64,000 nt of DNA from Gnetum montanum (taxonomy: Eukaryota > Streptophyta > Gnetopsida > Gnetales > Gnetaceae), in assembly GCA_015680685.1 (NCBI GenBank), contig MNCI01000852.1:176196-240195 (forward strand). Reading direction: 5' to 3'. A program made the position numbers and the translations under genes. This document shows positions 46,660-58,800 of this stretch, piece after piece (position 1 is the first letter of the stretch; each line of letters opens with the position of its first letter). Below the pieces are notes generated by a model. It did not search any database and was not told the DNA's origin. It saw only the letters and a list, made by a program, of their open reading frames with translations.

Positions 46660-47641
46660 TGATGAGTGGTGAGGTAACCCCTACCCCCACCCATATGAAT
46701 CACAATCATTCATAGATGATTTGGTCGAATTCCATGGATGGGACTAGTTGTGACATCTAGATCGTTATGACTTGATCGCAGTTCATTGTTTTCCCACTTG
46801 GAGTAGTGGTAGCTTTGTCACATATGGTTTAGTCCAAAGTAAGGAATATGATTCTTAATGTTGTTTTGGCCTTATGCTACTCCTAACGATAATGAAGAAA
46901 TCAATTATTTAAACTAATTAATGAAAAGTAAAGTTTAAACTAGCCTACAAGTGATGAGTGTCCATTCCTAGCTTGCTATACACATCCTTAACCCATGTAT
47001 CCACTACTGGGATTACCAAGCACTATGCTACTAGGTGAACTAAACAATAATGTTATTGGGGTTACCAAGCAAATACATGTTTATGCTCAAAACTGGTCGC
47101 ACTCATTCTACCAATTCATTAACATGCATGGAAACATAAATATTAACTAAGTACATGAAACATAAATTGCATGGAAAGTAAATTTAATCTAATTCAAAGT
47201 ATTGCAATGAATAAGAATCAATCTTAATCTTATTTTTGTTCATGGAATGTGTCTAGGTACATTACCACTTGAATAAGATGTCATACTTAGATCCACATTG
47301 CACACACTCACTAACTATTCTCTAAGACTACAAAATAAAATTGCAAGAGATTGGCTACTCTATTAACAAAAGAATATCAATACATGGCGGGAGCAAGCAT
47401 ATTCATAGATGAAAATAGAAACTATGTTGACAAGCCCTCATCAACACATCATTGCATGCATCGACAGGGCTACTTCGACATGGCTACATTGATGCAGTTG
47501 CTTCAAAGAAATTGCATTGAAGCGACTGCATTGATCCAACTACATTAAAGTGACTATGTTGAGGGAGCTACATTAAAGAAATTGCCTTGGCATGGTTGCT
47601 TGAAAGTGGTGGTGTCAAAAAAACCAACTGAAGCTTCATCA
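46660..47641 (-). repeat. E5 5' LTR
   Basis: TGATGAGTGGTGAGG…GAAGCTTCATCA on the plus strand, 982 bp, with the PBS on its low-coordinate side. It is a single-copy version of the 3' LTR. Confidence 0.9.
47462..47629 (-). repeat. 14-bp U3 tandem repeat, 12 units
   Basis: Units include cgacagggctactt, cgacatggctacat, tgaagcgactgcat, tgatccaactacat, tgagggagctacat. The period is held exactly to 12 bp from the LTR end. Confidence 0.9.
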
Positions 47642-50400
47642 ACCAGTCACTTATTATAACAATTACATCTTCCACCTATCCCAATGGAACAACAATTGAC
47701 TAATCTGCTAACTCTAATTATATGTTACTTTTCTTTAGTGGAGGGAGATTCCAGGCCTTATATATGTCTTAAGAGATAAGGTTACCACCTAACCCAAAAT
47801 TTAATAGAGCCTTACATGATTTATGTCTTGCTATTTAAAGGTAGACTAAGGGACTTCCTAGATATATTCTCTTCTTATAATGTGTTCTTGCTTTGTTCCA
47901 ATGTGTAATAGTATGTGTGAGCATGAAAGTAGTTAGATTCTTCTCTATTAATGTTAGAAGCATAGTGTTCCCTTGAGGACCTTATGTGGATGAAATAGAG
48001 TTAGATGAAGTTTCTATCCTTCAAACCTTTTCTAGGCTTGCACTAAGAAAGGATGTTTACTAGATCTTGGTTCACTTGTCATAATGTTCTCTTGTGTGGT
48101 GACTACCCTCATTTACTATGGTTGTGTTGGCAGTTCTCCTTACATGACTAGTAGTAATGGATTGAAAGCTTGGTATGAGGAACTAGATGTTGGTTGGGAT
48201 ATGTAAGAATTATGATTCATGCATGAGATAGTGGGTTTGTGGTATTTCAATGGACAATAAGGAGAGGAAATATGGATAGAAGTGTTTCCAAGAGATATTA
48301 TATGTTGTATGTAGTATCCATAGGAATAAGGTTGCTAGTATGAATATTACTGTCTTGGTGGTGGCATTGCTCATGCTTCTGGTTTTTCCCATTGCTACTA
48401 GTATTACTCTTGTACTTAAGGATAATCCCTACTTGAATAATATGATTGCTAGTATGGCTATTTAAAGTTACCTTGTAGATAAGGTAATTGTCTAGGCATC
48501 TATTTCTTAACAAACTTTAGATTAAGTACATATGCCCTGAACTCTTGTAAGATCATAACAAGGAAGCATCCCTTCATATATTAATATTGACACCCTTTAC
48601 ATTCTTCATAATCTTCTAAACTTAAGTCCATTACTTCCCCTACTGCAACAAATTTCCTATTATTTTTGTAGTTCTCATGTTCATTGTTTCTTTTCTTCTT
48701 TTTGTCCTTACTTCTATTAAAGTCTTGTTCCGTCCTTTCCTCTACTATCTTTAGTACTATAGCAAACTTTTCATCTACCGAATCCCACATTTTCTCTACT
48801 TGTATTGTAATATTATTAGCTAATTTTTGGATAGGTAGAGCCTTTCATTGAATCATATCCTCTAATGTTTTTTCCTCTTGTGATTCACATAGTCTTATAT
48901 TCCTCTTTCTAGTTGTTGAATCTTTGTTATACTCTTCCTAATTCTCTTTTCCTTAACTCTCATTCCTCTTTAGCCACTTGGTCTATTAGTCTTTGGATTC
49001 AATGAGCTATCATCTTGGATAATCTACCTTGGGCATATACCCCAAGGGTCTTTCTTATCTTATTCCCTAGCCCATCAATGGTATGTCATAGTTGCTCTTG
49101 TTAAGAAAATTTGTGTCTTATGCACCTATGCAATAAAGAGTAGGACTTGTCCATTATTGCATTAAGGAATTCATGTATCCTTTGCTTTCATTCTTAAATA
49201 TTATTTCTCAAATTTGATAATCTAGAATAGGTTTGATGATTATCATTGAAGAATTCTAGCATGGTACTCTATCTTCAAATTGATTTTATTTTTAAGGATT
49301 TGTACTAGCTCTTTGCTTCCTTTATGAGTATTATAGGAAATGACTTTAATATTTGCCAATCATTTTCTATGTTTTGTAGGGCATAAACATTATGGAAGGC
49401 TTAAAGATGGTGCTATGAATCTACATTGTATCCACATTTAAATTTTGGAATATTATTCATTTCAAGTCACTTGATGTGATTGTTCTTTAAATGATTGGTA
49501 GGAATGTATGTAGTTTTTCTAATGTTGATCATGTTAGAAGTGGCCAATAGGGTTCTTCAGAGTCTTTCTCTTCTCTTGTGTCTGATCCTTTCTCCCCTTT
49601 CTTCATGGTTATCTTCCTCTTCAACAAGATACCTCCTTTTATGTGCATGTCTCTCATGGTCTCTCCTTCTTCCTTCATTATGATCCCTTAGTCTTCATTT
49701 TCTCTTGTTAGAATTAATTGATGAATGTGAGGGAGAAAAAGATAGAGTTAGCTGGTTCTCCTTCTATGACTTCTTAATTAATATCTTTTAGATTCATTAG
49801 AGGTCTTAAGCCTTGAATTCCTCCTAAGACTAGAGTTCTCCTTTCTTCCAAGTGTTTTTGCAAGGGTTCAATGCAGTTTTATTTTAACAGGATCTTCAAT
49901 GCAAATGATTAGTGTTTAGGAATGAGACCCATGCGTTTGATAAAATTTCTCCATTTGGAATATAACATCTTCTTTTTCTTCTAGGACAACTATTTGAGGT
50001 GCCTTCTTTCCGTTGTCATGTTCATACCTTGCCTCCATGATGGCATCCATTCTTGCTTGAGGCTTCATTTGTTGGTATGGCCTAGTCATATTTTTGATGA
50101 CTTGATATCCTTCTTACACATGACTAAGATTTGACCTCATGGGGGCTCCTTGAATCATTTATGGTGTTGAACATTTAGGTGGAAAGTCAATGTTTCCCTA
50201 TAGGTCTCTCAATCTAAGTTGTGCATCCTAGTCAAAAATGAATATAAATTAGGATAATAAGGATCAATATGTGTATATGAAATCTTGGTTTGCATCGGTG
50301 CTTTCCAATCTTCTTCATTGTAATCCATGTCATGAATTTAATTAAAATCAATAATAGATGTATATTTTTCTTTAGTTATAGAATCCATGTTAATTTTTTT
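47642..50400 (-). pseudogene. gag: E7 gag relic (autonomous-type)
   Basis: Read from 50400 down: YTHIDPYYPNLYSFL (about 50270), related to the N-terminal FTFILHQD block of E8 and E6; a Ser/Arg-rich tract near 49700; the capsid-like region near 49450-49200 (strongly decayed); a coiled-coil-like linker near 49000; then WDSVDEKFAIVLKIVEE (48785) and, after a basic stretch, the knuckle EECKGCQY (48590), whose His is gone. It ends where E5 inserted; the continuation is at 33131. E6 WDTLDEKFQTTIKIVEE is the closest relative in the window. Confidence 0.7.
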
Positions 50401-50531
50401 TTATGCTTCAGTATGTACATTTTAAAAAATTATTTTGAGTATGAATTATGTACTTTGTGATGCTTGATATTACAAATTTTGTAAAATCAACTAACTCACA
50501 AACATTAACACATCTTTGATAATGACACCAA
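50401..50531 (-). other. E7 leader with PBS
   Basis: Beside the LTR the reverse strand reads TTGGTGTCATTATCAAAGAT, a decayed tRNA-Asp-type PBS. There is no gene. Confidence 0.55.
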
Positions 50532-50981
50532 TGATGAGCAATTGGGTATTCCAACACTTAACTATACAAGTCACAAGTATAACTACACAAGTCACAAGTA
50601 TTCATGCATGACCATATCTTAATCCGTAGATGGGTAATGTAAGTGCACTAGCAAGTTGATGTTAAGTTCATAATCATTATCTTCCCACTTACAATTAGCA
50701 AGGTGTAAATTGTATGGTTTAACTCTTAGTGCAGTATATGATAAATTGTTGTTGCTTTACTTTAAATGTGCTAAGTGTAAGCATGATGAAAATGATTATA
50801 AATTATAATGCTAAGTATAAAGAATATGTAAATCTATTCTATCCTATTGGCTATAAGCATTTGTTCTTGGTTTTACGTACACATCCTAGGCTAATGTAAT
50901 TGTTACTAGCATTAGTAACTTCACTACTAAATGAATCAAGCAAAGTTGGTATTGGGTTACTAAAAAATTACACTTTATGCT
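50532..50981 (-). repeat. E7 5' LTR, cut by E6
   Basis: It begins TGATGAGCAATTGGG on the plus strand and shares the family layout ('acatcctaggctaatg', 'gggttactaa' in reverse). Only about 450 bp remain; E6 starts at 50982. The rest may lie right of the window. Confidence 0.65.
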
Positions 50982-52515
50982 TGATGAGTCATAGATTGGC
51001 CATGTTGAGTAGGCCATGTCGATGCATTGTTTGATGCATTGACATGGCCCCATCGATGTAAGGCCTCTTCTTACCTATAAATACATGCCAACCTACCATT
51101 TTTATGAGATGTCTTATCATAGTTGTAGCAAAGCTCTTGTAGTTTTTACACTCAAAAGTTAGAATATTTTCCTAAGTGCTTGTAGTAGGATTTATTAAGT
51201 GTATGGATATTTATTTGAGCATTTTTGTACTTGAGCATGGTAGTGTATGTAGTAATAAGTCAAGCTTCTTGATAAACCTTGTAGCATTCTAGATAGCTTA
51301 AATGTTTTATTCATGCATTTAATGTTTTTAGTCATTTATGCAATGTCCTTTAGTAATTAAGCTAATTAAGTAATTAAGTGAGATAAGCTAAATAGTGATT
51401 AAGTAAACACATAAGTATGACTACTTTGAGCATATGTATGACATTTAGTAATCCCAATAGCACTTAGCACTTGGTAACCCAGCAATGTTATACATGTTTA
51501 GGATGTGTACAACAAGTGAGATCGGATACTCATGTTAGGACTAGTTGAACAATAGTTAGCCAATTAGATTAAAGTAGGCATTAAATTACTTTATTCTCTA
51601 TCCTGTTTATTTCAAACACCAAAATCATAAAATATAAAATGATAAAAATCATGTACCTCAAGTACACTTAAACCATACCCTTAAGCTTCACAAGTGTAGT
51701 TGACTAGGCCTCATCAAGGAATTATTTGATGCATTAACGTGGCCTCGTTAATGTAGGGCTTGTTCTTGCCTATAAATATGTGCCAACCCACTGTGTTTAT
51801 GGGATGTCTTGTCATAATTGTAGTAAAACTCTTAAAGTTTTTACATTCTAAAGTTAGAATATTTTCCTGAGTGCCCACAGTAGGAGTCATTGAGTGTACA
51901 AATCTTTATTTGAGCACTATTTTATCTAAGCACAATAATGTGTGCAACAATAAAGATGTGCTTATTGATAAACCTTGTAGCATTTTGAATAGCTTATCTG
52001 TTTTATTCATGCATTTAATGTTTTTAGTCATTTATTCAACGTCCTTTAGCAATCAAGCTAATTAAGTAATTAAGTGAGATAAGCTAAATAGCAATTAAGT
52101 AAATGCATAAGTATGACCACTTCGAGCATATGTATAATGTTTGGTAATCCCAGTAGCACTTAATGCTTGGTAACTTAGCAATGTTATATGTTTTCAGAAT
52201 GTGTATGACAAGTCAAACTAAATACTTATGTTAGGACTAGTTGAACAATAGTTAGCCAATCAGATTAAAGTAGGTATTAAATTACTTTATTCTCTATCTT
52301 GTTTATTTTAAACACCAAAACCATAAATTATAAAATGATAAAAATCATGTACCTCAATTACACTTAAACCATACCCTTGAGCTTCACAAGTATAGTTGGG
52401 AAGGCAACAAACATTCTCAACACCCAGTTTACTTCCTAGAGAACTAGTGTGCATTGGAAAACTATAGGTCCATAAAATCTGATGGTTGGGTATAGGGGTA
52501 TCTCATTGCTCATCA
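50982..52515 (+). repeat. E6 5' LTR with 695-bp internal duplication
   Basis: TGATGAGTCATAG…TTGCTCATCA, 1534 bp. A 695-bp segment is present twice in tandem (51006-51700 and 51701 to about 52395), with matching landmarks 'cctataaatacatgcc' / 'cctataaatatgtgcc', 'agttagaatattttcct' and 'gataaaaatcatgtacctca'. The LTR therefore has two TATA boxes (near 51077 and 51770). Confidence 0.85.
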
Positions 52516-52516
52516 T

Positions 52517-52534
52517 TAGCACTATTTCTGAGGA
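52517..52534 (+). other. E6 primer-binding site (tRNA-Asp type, decayed)
   Basis: TAGCACTATTTCTGAGGA directly after the LTR; most differences from TGGCGCCGTTGCCGGGGA are transitions. Confidence 0.65.
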
Positions 52535-52677
52535 CTTTGTAGTTTGAAATGTGTGCTTGCCTAGGCTTAGTAAAATCAATAATATCATTGGAACGAACCC
52601 TAAGATCAACATCATTTGAAAAGTACAAATAATATTAATACTAAAAGCACACTAATATTTTTATTTTTTATTGCAAA

Positions 52678-55200
52678 ATGTCTTCTTCTTCTCACAAGAA
52701 AGATGATATGAGACCATCCATCACTCAAGAATGTAAGGTGGTACATACTCATCCAAAAGAGTATGTACCTGACTTCACCTTCATCCTACATTAAGATGAA
52801 CAACTACAGTGGCAAGACATGAAGGGAAACATTGTAATTCCTCCTAATTGATCTGCACCTAGGATGCTACTTCAAACTCTTAGGAGATTGGACATCTAAT
52901 ATCTTCAAGAGGAGTACATTATGCATGATTATGACTATTGAGACTACCAGCCCACTGAAACACAATGTAGGAGAGATTGACAGAAAGAGAAACATGATGA
53001 GTTCATGAAGGGGAAATAGTTCACTAATCCCTTATTCTTGCTAACCAAAATGACAATAAGGATTATCCTTCTGGGGGTTTTCAACATGAAGATTTTCCAC
53101 TCCCTATTATTGGTGATGAGGATGTAACCCTAAACTTGTAGTTCACTATTAACAATTTAGGTTCAAGTAAAAATGATAGTTAAGGTAGGAACTTAGGCAA
53201 GCATAATGATGACAAGAAATCTAAGGATCATGTTCATGACAAGCAAAGAGTTGGTGACAACATCATAGTGGTGGTGGTAGTCCACCTTCCTCTTCATCCT
53301 CTTCATTTGAATCTAAACATTCCTCTTCATCTTCTAGTTTTGATACAAGTAGTTAGAGAAATAATTGTGATGAAGGTAACTAGTAGGACAACAATGACCA
53401 TAGAAACAATGAAGGGGTGAAAGAGACCATCATTGGCATCATTAACACAATGAAGGGGTGAAAGAGACCATCATTGGCATGATTAATACAATGATGATGA
53501 TGAACCTCTACTGGCAACTTGAAGCATGCTTAACATTGTAGAGGTAATCAAAATCCAAACTTGACATGTGAAAGATATTCAAATCAAGTGCTGATACATG
53601 AACAATATTCCAAGATTTGAGGGGGGATATAACTTTGATTTACAAAACCATCTACAAGCCTTTCACGATGCCTACACCTTACAAAACATAGAAAATGACT
53701 AGCAGAAATTAAAGCTATTCCCTAAGAAATTCATCAAGGAGGTAGAAAGCTAGTACCAATCCTTAGAACAAGAATCCATTCACAAATGGTGTACCATGCT
53801 AGAATTATTTAATGATAAATACCAAACATGCTCCAAAGTATCTAATCTGAGAAGGTAAATCCAAGGATGGAAATAGTGAATACATGAATCCTTGGATGCC
53901 ACCATGGGCCAATACTATTATCTCTTACACCAATGCTATGGTCATGGTTATTCTCAGAGGAAACAACTTTGTCACATCATAGATGGGCTCAAAGTAGAAA
54001 CTAGAAGAACTCTTGGGGTTTATGCCTAAGGGAGACTATTTGAACTAAGAGCTCATCAGATCCAAAGGTTGATCGAGCAAGTAGCAAAAAAAGAAGGTGA
54101 GTTGTGAAAGAGGGAAAGTGAAAAAGAATATAATAGGAACTCTTCCATTAGAAAAAGGGAGGTTTGATTCTATGATGAGGAGGCATCACCACTCAACAAG
54201 GTGATGAACAAGAAAACCTTATCCATTCAAAAATCTATTTCTGATATTTCGACAAAGGTTGATAAACTTTGGGACACTTTGGATGAAAAATTCCAAACTA
54301 CTATAAAGATTGTTGAAGAATCCAAAGAGTAGAATAGTGATCGTGATTGTAGGAGGCAAAAAGAAGATGAACATTCCTACCAAAGAGGTAATGGCAAAGT
54401 TGCTACAGTAGAAGAAGTTGTGGAGACTGACTCCAATGATGATGTTGGATGTGGCATTTGTCAATGTAAACATCCTAAAGGATGTTTCCCTATGGTGTCA
54501 TACTTACAAGAGTCTAGGGTGTATGCACTAAATCCTTGACTAGAAAGGAGGCAAGCACCTAGACAATTGTCTTATCCTCAAGGTAGTCTAAGGCAGTTTC
54601 ACCAGCAACAATAGGCTTACTATCTAAGTGGAGCTCCACCACACCCATATGAGCAATACCAGTAATGGCAGCAGCCATAGTCATGGGGAATGTCACCATC
54701 AAGACAAAAATACCCTTATAGGCAACCAAATTCATACATGTACTATGTTTAGCAACCCATTTCCCCACGTGGCTCTCCTAACCACTTCTCATTCCAACAT
54801 CACTATTATCCTCGAAAGTACCATCAAACTCATTTACCATCTATTTGAGGGGGACCTTCATATCCATACCATCCTTTGCATCCATCTACATACATCCCTC
54901 TACCATAAAACTAATTATCTCCTACTCTATCTATGTAGGACAACATTCTCCCATAGTCACAATAATGAAATGCTATGAGGGTTGTAAATTCACAGCCAAC
55001 CTTCTAGCCCAGTGGTTCGAATAATAGATCTAAGAAACAATCAATTTTCCAACCCAACAGTCCTCCACAACCCTCACATCCTAATGCAACTAGTCACCTT
55101 GTATCTCCAACATCCTCATCCTTTGCACCAAACATATTCAAGATCGCTTCAAACCAAACACTACCTCGAATCCACATTGTGATGTTAACTTATACTATCT
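52678..55200 (+). pseudogene. gag: E6 gag relic
   Basis: The start reads MSSSSHKKDDMRPSITQE, then YVPDFTFILH. A Ser-rich region near 53280-53340 is followed by an exact-length 41-bp tandem duplication (53408-53448 and 53449-53489) that shifts the frame. The capsid-like block reads NIPRFEGGYNFDLQNHLQAF (53605-53660). WDTLDEKFQTTIKIVEE lies near 54270. The knuckle reads CGICQCKHPKGC (54450-54490), spaced C-X2-C-X3-H-X3-C. A Gln/Tyr/Pro-rich tail runs toward 55200. Stops are mostly TAG at Gln positions. Compared with the gag-only family it has an extra N-terminal block. Confidence 0.75.
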
Positions 55201-55780
55201 TCAATTAGATTAAGGGTGGAAACCTTTCCATCAAAAGATATAACCTAGGAAGTTCTCTTATTTAGTTTTAGATCACTAGACATGAGCCATGTAATGCTCT
55301 TCTTAATTTTGGTTCTAGTGCCAATCTCATCCACCATGACATGTACAAAGCTTGAAATCTCCCACCTCTCAAGAAGAGCAATATCTGATTGGAATTGATA
55401 GATTAGTCAATCACTATCCCTTTAGGATTAGTGGAGGACATTGTGACTACAGTCTATGGATGGCGCTATCCTACAAGATTTTTGGTGATCAAGGTAGAAA
55501 ACTACAAAGGTAACTTCCCCATCATTATGGGACATGCATGCTTAAGAATTGTTGATGCAAGAATGGGCATCAAGGACCTCTCCTTGGAAAATAATTTGGA
55601 CAACTTGAGAAGAAGCAAGTTCCATGCATTGCATATAGTGATAATGTGTGCAATTGCATGCAAAAAATCTAGTCAACTAAAAGCACATTCATTAAAGCAT
55701 GTAATCAATGTGCACATGAAACTAATATCCAAAGATGCCTATATGTAGTAGCCACAAAACAAGAAGACACCCAATGACTA
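55201..55780 (+). pseudogene. pro: E6 aspartic protease
   Basis: Around 55300 the frame reads RHEPCNALLNFGSSANLI, matching the Athila protease form ALCDLGASINLM. The catalytic Asp is Asn. After a break, an open stretch of 105 codons (55431-55748) continues with VEDIVTTVYGWRYPTRFLV and FPIIMGHACLRIVDARMGI, equivalent to the (V/I)ILGRPFL flap-and-core end of the family. The protease would have cut the Gag-Pol polyprotein inside the particle. Confidence 0.75.
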
Positions 55781-56990
55781 ACAATTGACTTTGATAGTAG
55801 CACATTATGCATGGAACCTATTGAGAGCCTGGCATGTGCTTATGTCAAGGGAATGGATGAACTTAAGCAAATTCATCACCAACTCTCTAATGATGAAGTT
55901 GATGGTACTTTTTGGGAAGAGTTGGCAATTCCTAATAATTTCAAGTAGGAGTCCCTAGAGTTAAAAACTTTGACAGCTTACATGGAGTATGCAATTTTAA
56001 AAAATGGTAAGTTGGTTATAAGCAACACAAATTTTACTCCAAAACAAAAAGATAAACTATTGAAGGTGGTCAATAAATGGCCAACAACCTTTTCTTAGTC
56101 ATATTCTTAACTAATTGGAATTGATCTAAGGATATGCCAGCTTCACATCTACATCAACTCAACCATGAAGCCAAGAAGGAAGCCACAAATGTCGTTGAAT
56201 CCAAAATTGAAGCTGATCATCAAAGAAGAAATAGAATGACTCCTAAAGGCAGGGTTCATCTATCCCATTAGGGATAGTAAGTGCGTTAGCCCACTCATAA
56301 TTTTGCCAAAGAAAAGTGGTAAGTGACAAGTCTGCATTGACTTTAGGCTATTGAATATGGCAACATTTAAAGATCATTTTCTATTGTCATTTGTGGACCA
56401 AGTGTTGGACATCATATCTAGGCATTACTATTATAGCTTCTTGTATGGTTATAGTGGCTATAACCAAATCTAGATTGCACTAAAAGATCAAGCCAAAAAA
56501 ACATTCACAAGTCCTTAGGGAACGTTTGCATATTGTAATATTTCATTTGGTTTATGTAATGCCCCTACAACATTTCAATGCCTAGTCTTTAGTATTTTTC
56601 AATAATAGATTGGTAGTAGGGTGGAATTATTTAGGGACATCTTCTCTACCTATGGGGCTACATTTGAGCAAGCCCTAGATCACCTTAAGTAGGTATTGAA
56701 ATGATGTGTTGAAACAAATGTTAGGCTCAACTGGTAGAAAATCCATTTAATGGTGGGCACAAAATTACTCAGGTAGGGATTAAGGTAGATCCTAAAAAGA
56801 TAAAGGTCATCCAAGGAATCACACACCAACCAGAGATAGTCAAAGACATTTGATCATTCCATGGACATATTGGCTACTATCGATGGTTTATAGAGAATTT
56901 CTCTAAGATGATGAAACTATTGGTCGAGCTTATAAAGAAAGATGCTCTATTCATCTAGACCAAGGAGTATGAACACACATTCCAATAGCT
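55781..56990 (+). pseudogene. pol: E6 reverse transcriptase
   Basis: A spacer of about 300 bp, then KLLKVVNKWPTTFS (56055), IGIDLRICQLHIYI, the PRRKPQMSLNPKLKLIIKEE block (56170), ILPKKSGK, IDFRLLNMATFKDHF, YGYSGYNQI, FTSP-GTFAYCNISFGLCNA, and VELFRDIFSTYG. In that last motif the FMDDF active site has become FRDIF, so both catalytic Asp positions are disturbed. The connection region to RNase H follows to about 56990. Stops are frequent (TAG for Gln or Trp). Confidence 0.8.
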
Positions 56991-57430
56991 AAAGGAAAAA
57001 CTTGTAGAAAATATAATTCTACGAGTACTAGACTAGTCCATAAGATTTTATATAATGATAGATGCATCTAATTATGCCTTGGGAGTTGTGCTTATGCAAT
57101 TGGATGATAAGAAACATCCATATTACATCCACCATGTAAGTCAAATCATTATGGGTGCATAGTTGAATTACATCACAACTGAGAAAGAACTAATGGCAAT
57201 GGTGTATGCTCTCAAGAAGTTTAGGTACTATGTGCTTGGCTATAAAGTATTTGTACATACAACTAATAGTGCCATCCACTTCCTAATGAATAAGCCAATG
57301 GTGAGCCCCCATATCATATGGTGGCTTGTGATTTTGCAAGAATTCAATCTTACAATGGTAGATTGAAAAGGGACTAAGGATGTGGTTGTTGACCAACTCT
57401 CTCAATTAAGATGGAATAACAAAGAGAAGG
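56991..57430 (+). pseudogene. pol: E6 RNase H
   Basis: FYIMIDASNYALGVVLMQ (first catalytic Asp region), ITTEKELMAMVYALKKFRYY (catalytic Glu region), GYKVFVHTTNSAIHFLMN (the expected Asp of the HTDHSAL form is now Thr), then the end block TMVD-KGTKDVVVDQLSQL. A roughly 67-codon stretch at 57163-57366 is open. Confidence 0.8.
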
Positions 57431-58800
57431 AGAGTCTGCACTCTAATCAGTTTCTAGATGAACTCCTCTTTATTGGAGTGAAATGACCACATGCCCACCA
57501 AATAAAAATGGTATGATGACATCCTCACTTACCTTCTCACTTAGGAGATGCCATAAGATCAAGACTTTACAAAGAAATAATAGTTTCTTCATTAGGCTAA
57601 GTACTTCATGGAAATCAATGAATACCTTTACAAGGTGTGTGTTGATAGCCTAGTTCATTAGTGTGTCCTTGATATGGACCAATTGTGCATTCTCTAGGAT
57701 GCTCATGAAGGACCTTGTGGAGGCCACTATGTAGGGAGATGCATGACAATAATCTTTAGAGATGTCCACCAGTTTGTCTGATCCTATGAACACTATCAAC
57801 AAGATGGTGGGATGACCACTCGAATGGAAGGTCCTCAACAGTGGATTCAACCACTAAAGCCCTTTGACATATGGGGCATAGACTTCATGGGCTTCATCAC
57901 ATCCATGTCCAATGAAATTTCCTACATAATTTTCACCATTGACTACTATACCAAATGGGTGGATGCAGTAGTCATCATTGGCTATACATCATCCACTGCT
58001 ACTTAATTTGTACAAAAACACATTGTAAATAGGTTTGCTGTGCCACATGCACTGATTTCTAATAATGGAACCCATTTTACAAGTGCCATATTTTGAAAGC
58101 TAATGCAATCCTTGGCAGTTAAACATAAATTAACAATACCCTATCACCCCCAAGCCAACAATCAAGCAGAAGTCACCAATCAAGAGATCGCAAAGATCTT
58201 AACAAGGACTATAAGTAAATATAGGAGAGATTGGAGTACAAAACTCAACAATGCCCTTAGGGCCTACCACTCAACTTGAAAACTCCTTCTAGGCTACTCT
58301 TCCTATGAGCTGGTGTACAGAAAACTTCCAACACTTCCAGTTCAATCTAAGATCCATACACTTTCAATAGCCTGTGACTTGGACCTTGACCTAAGCCTAG
58401 CATAAAGAGAAAGATTGATCAACCTAAATGTGCTAGATGAAAATTGGTTAGTGGCCCTATCTTTGAATGAAGTGCACAAGGAATTTAACAAAAAACATCA
58501 TGACCTTAGAATACGGAAAGTAAAATTTCAATATGGAAATAAGGTTCTCTACTAGAACCCCACATATGTACCTCAAAAACAAAGTTTCAAATGTTGAGGA
58601 AGGGACCTTATATAATTGAAAAACATTTCCTTTTGGGGCCATGTTAATATACAAACCTAAGAGCCTAAGCAAAAAAATAGTTGGTCAATATCCAATAAGT
58701 GAAACCTTTCCTTGAGCCAAAGAAAGCCAGTACGACTGATACCTCATTGAATGGACAACTACACTCTATATTTTGCATCTCCTTCTTACAACTCAGTTGT
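57431..58800 (+). pseudogene. pol: E6 integrase
   Basis: The N-terminal His/Cys region is decayed (57650-57780). The core has FDIWGIDFMGFI (57865; first Asp kept), VDYYTKWVDA-like IDYYTKWVDAVVI, then ISNNGTHFTSAIF, where family members have ISDNGTHF, so the second Asp is Asn. NNQAEVTNQEIAKILTRTI keeps the catalytic Glu. The C-terminal part has LDLSLA and GNKVLY (58540). No chromodomain is seen, as expected for Athila rather than chromoviruses. The frame dissolves near 58800. Confidence 0.8.

Larger units (their letters stand above)
33132..47641 (-). mobile_element. E5: gag-only Athila-like element, interrupted by E4
   Basis: In minus orientation: 5' LTR 47641-46660, PBS, gag 46534 to about 43700, post-gag 43700-43459 continuing at 36452-34587, and 3' LTR 34586-33132. 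Without E4 and its duplicated target it is about 7.5 kb. The flanking pentamers are ACCAG (47642-47646) and ACTAG (33127-33131), a target duplication with one C/T difference. Pol is absent. It sits in E7 between gag (47642-50400) and RT (31232-33131). Confidence 0.85.
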
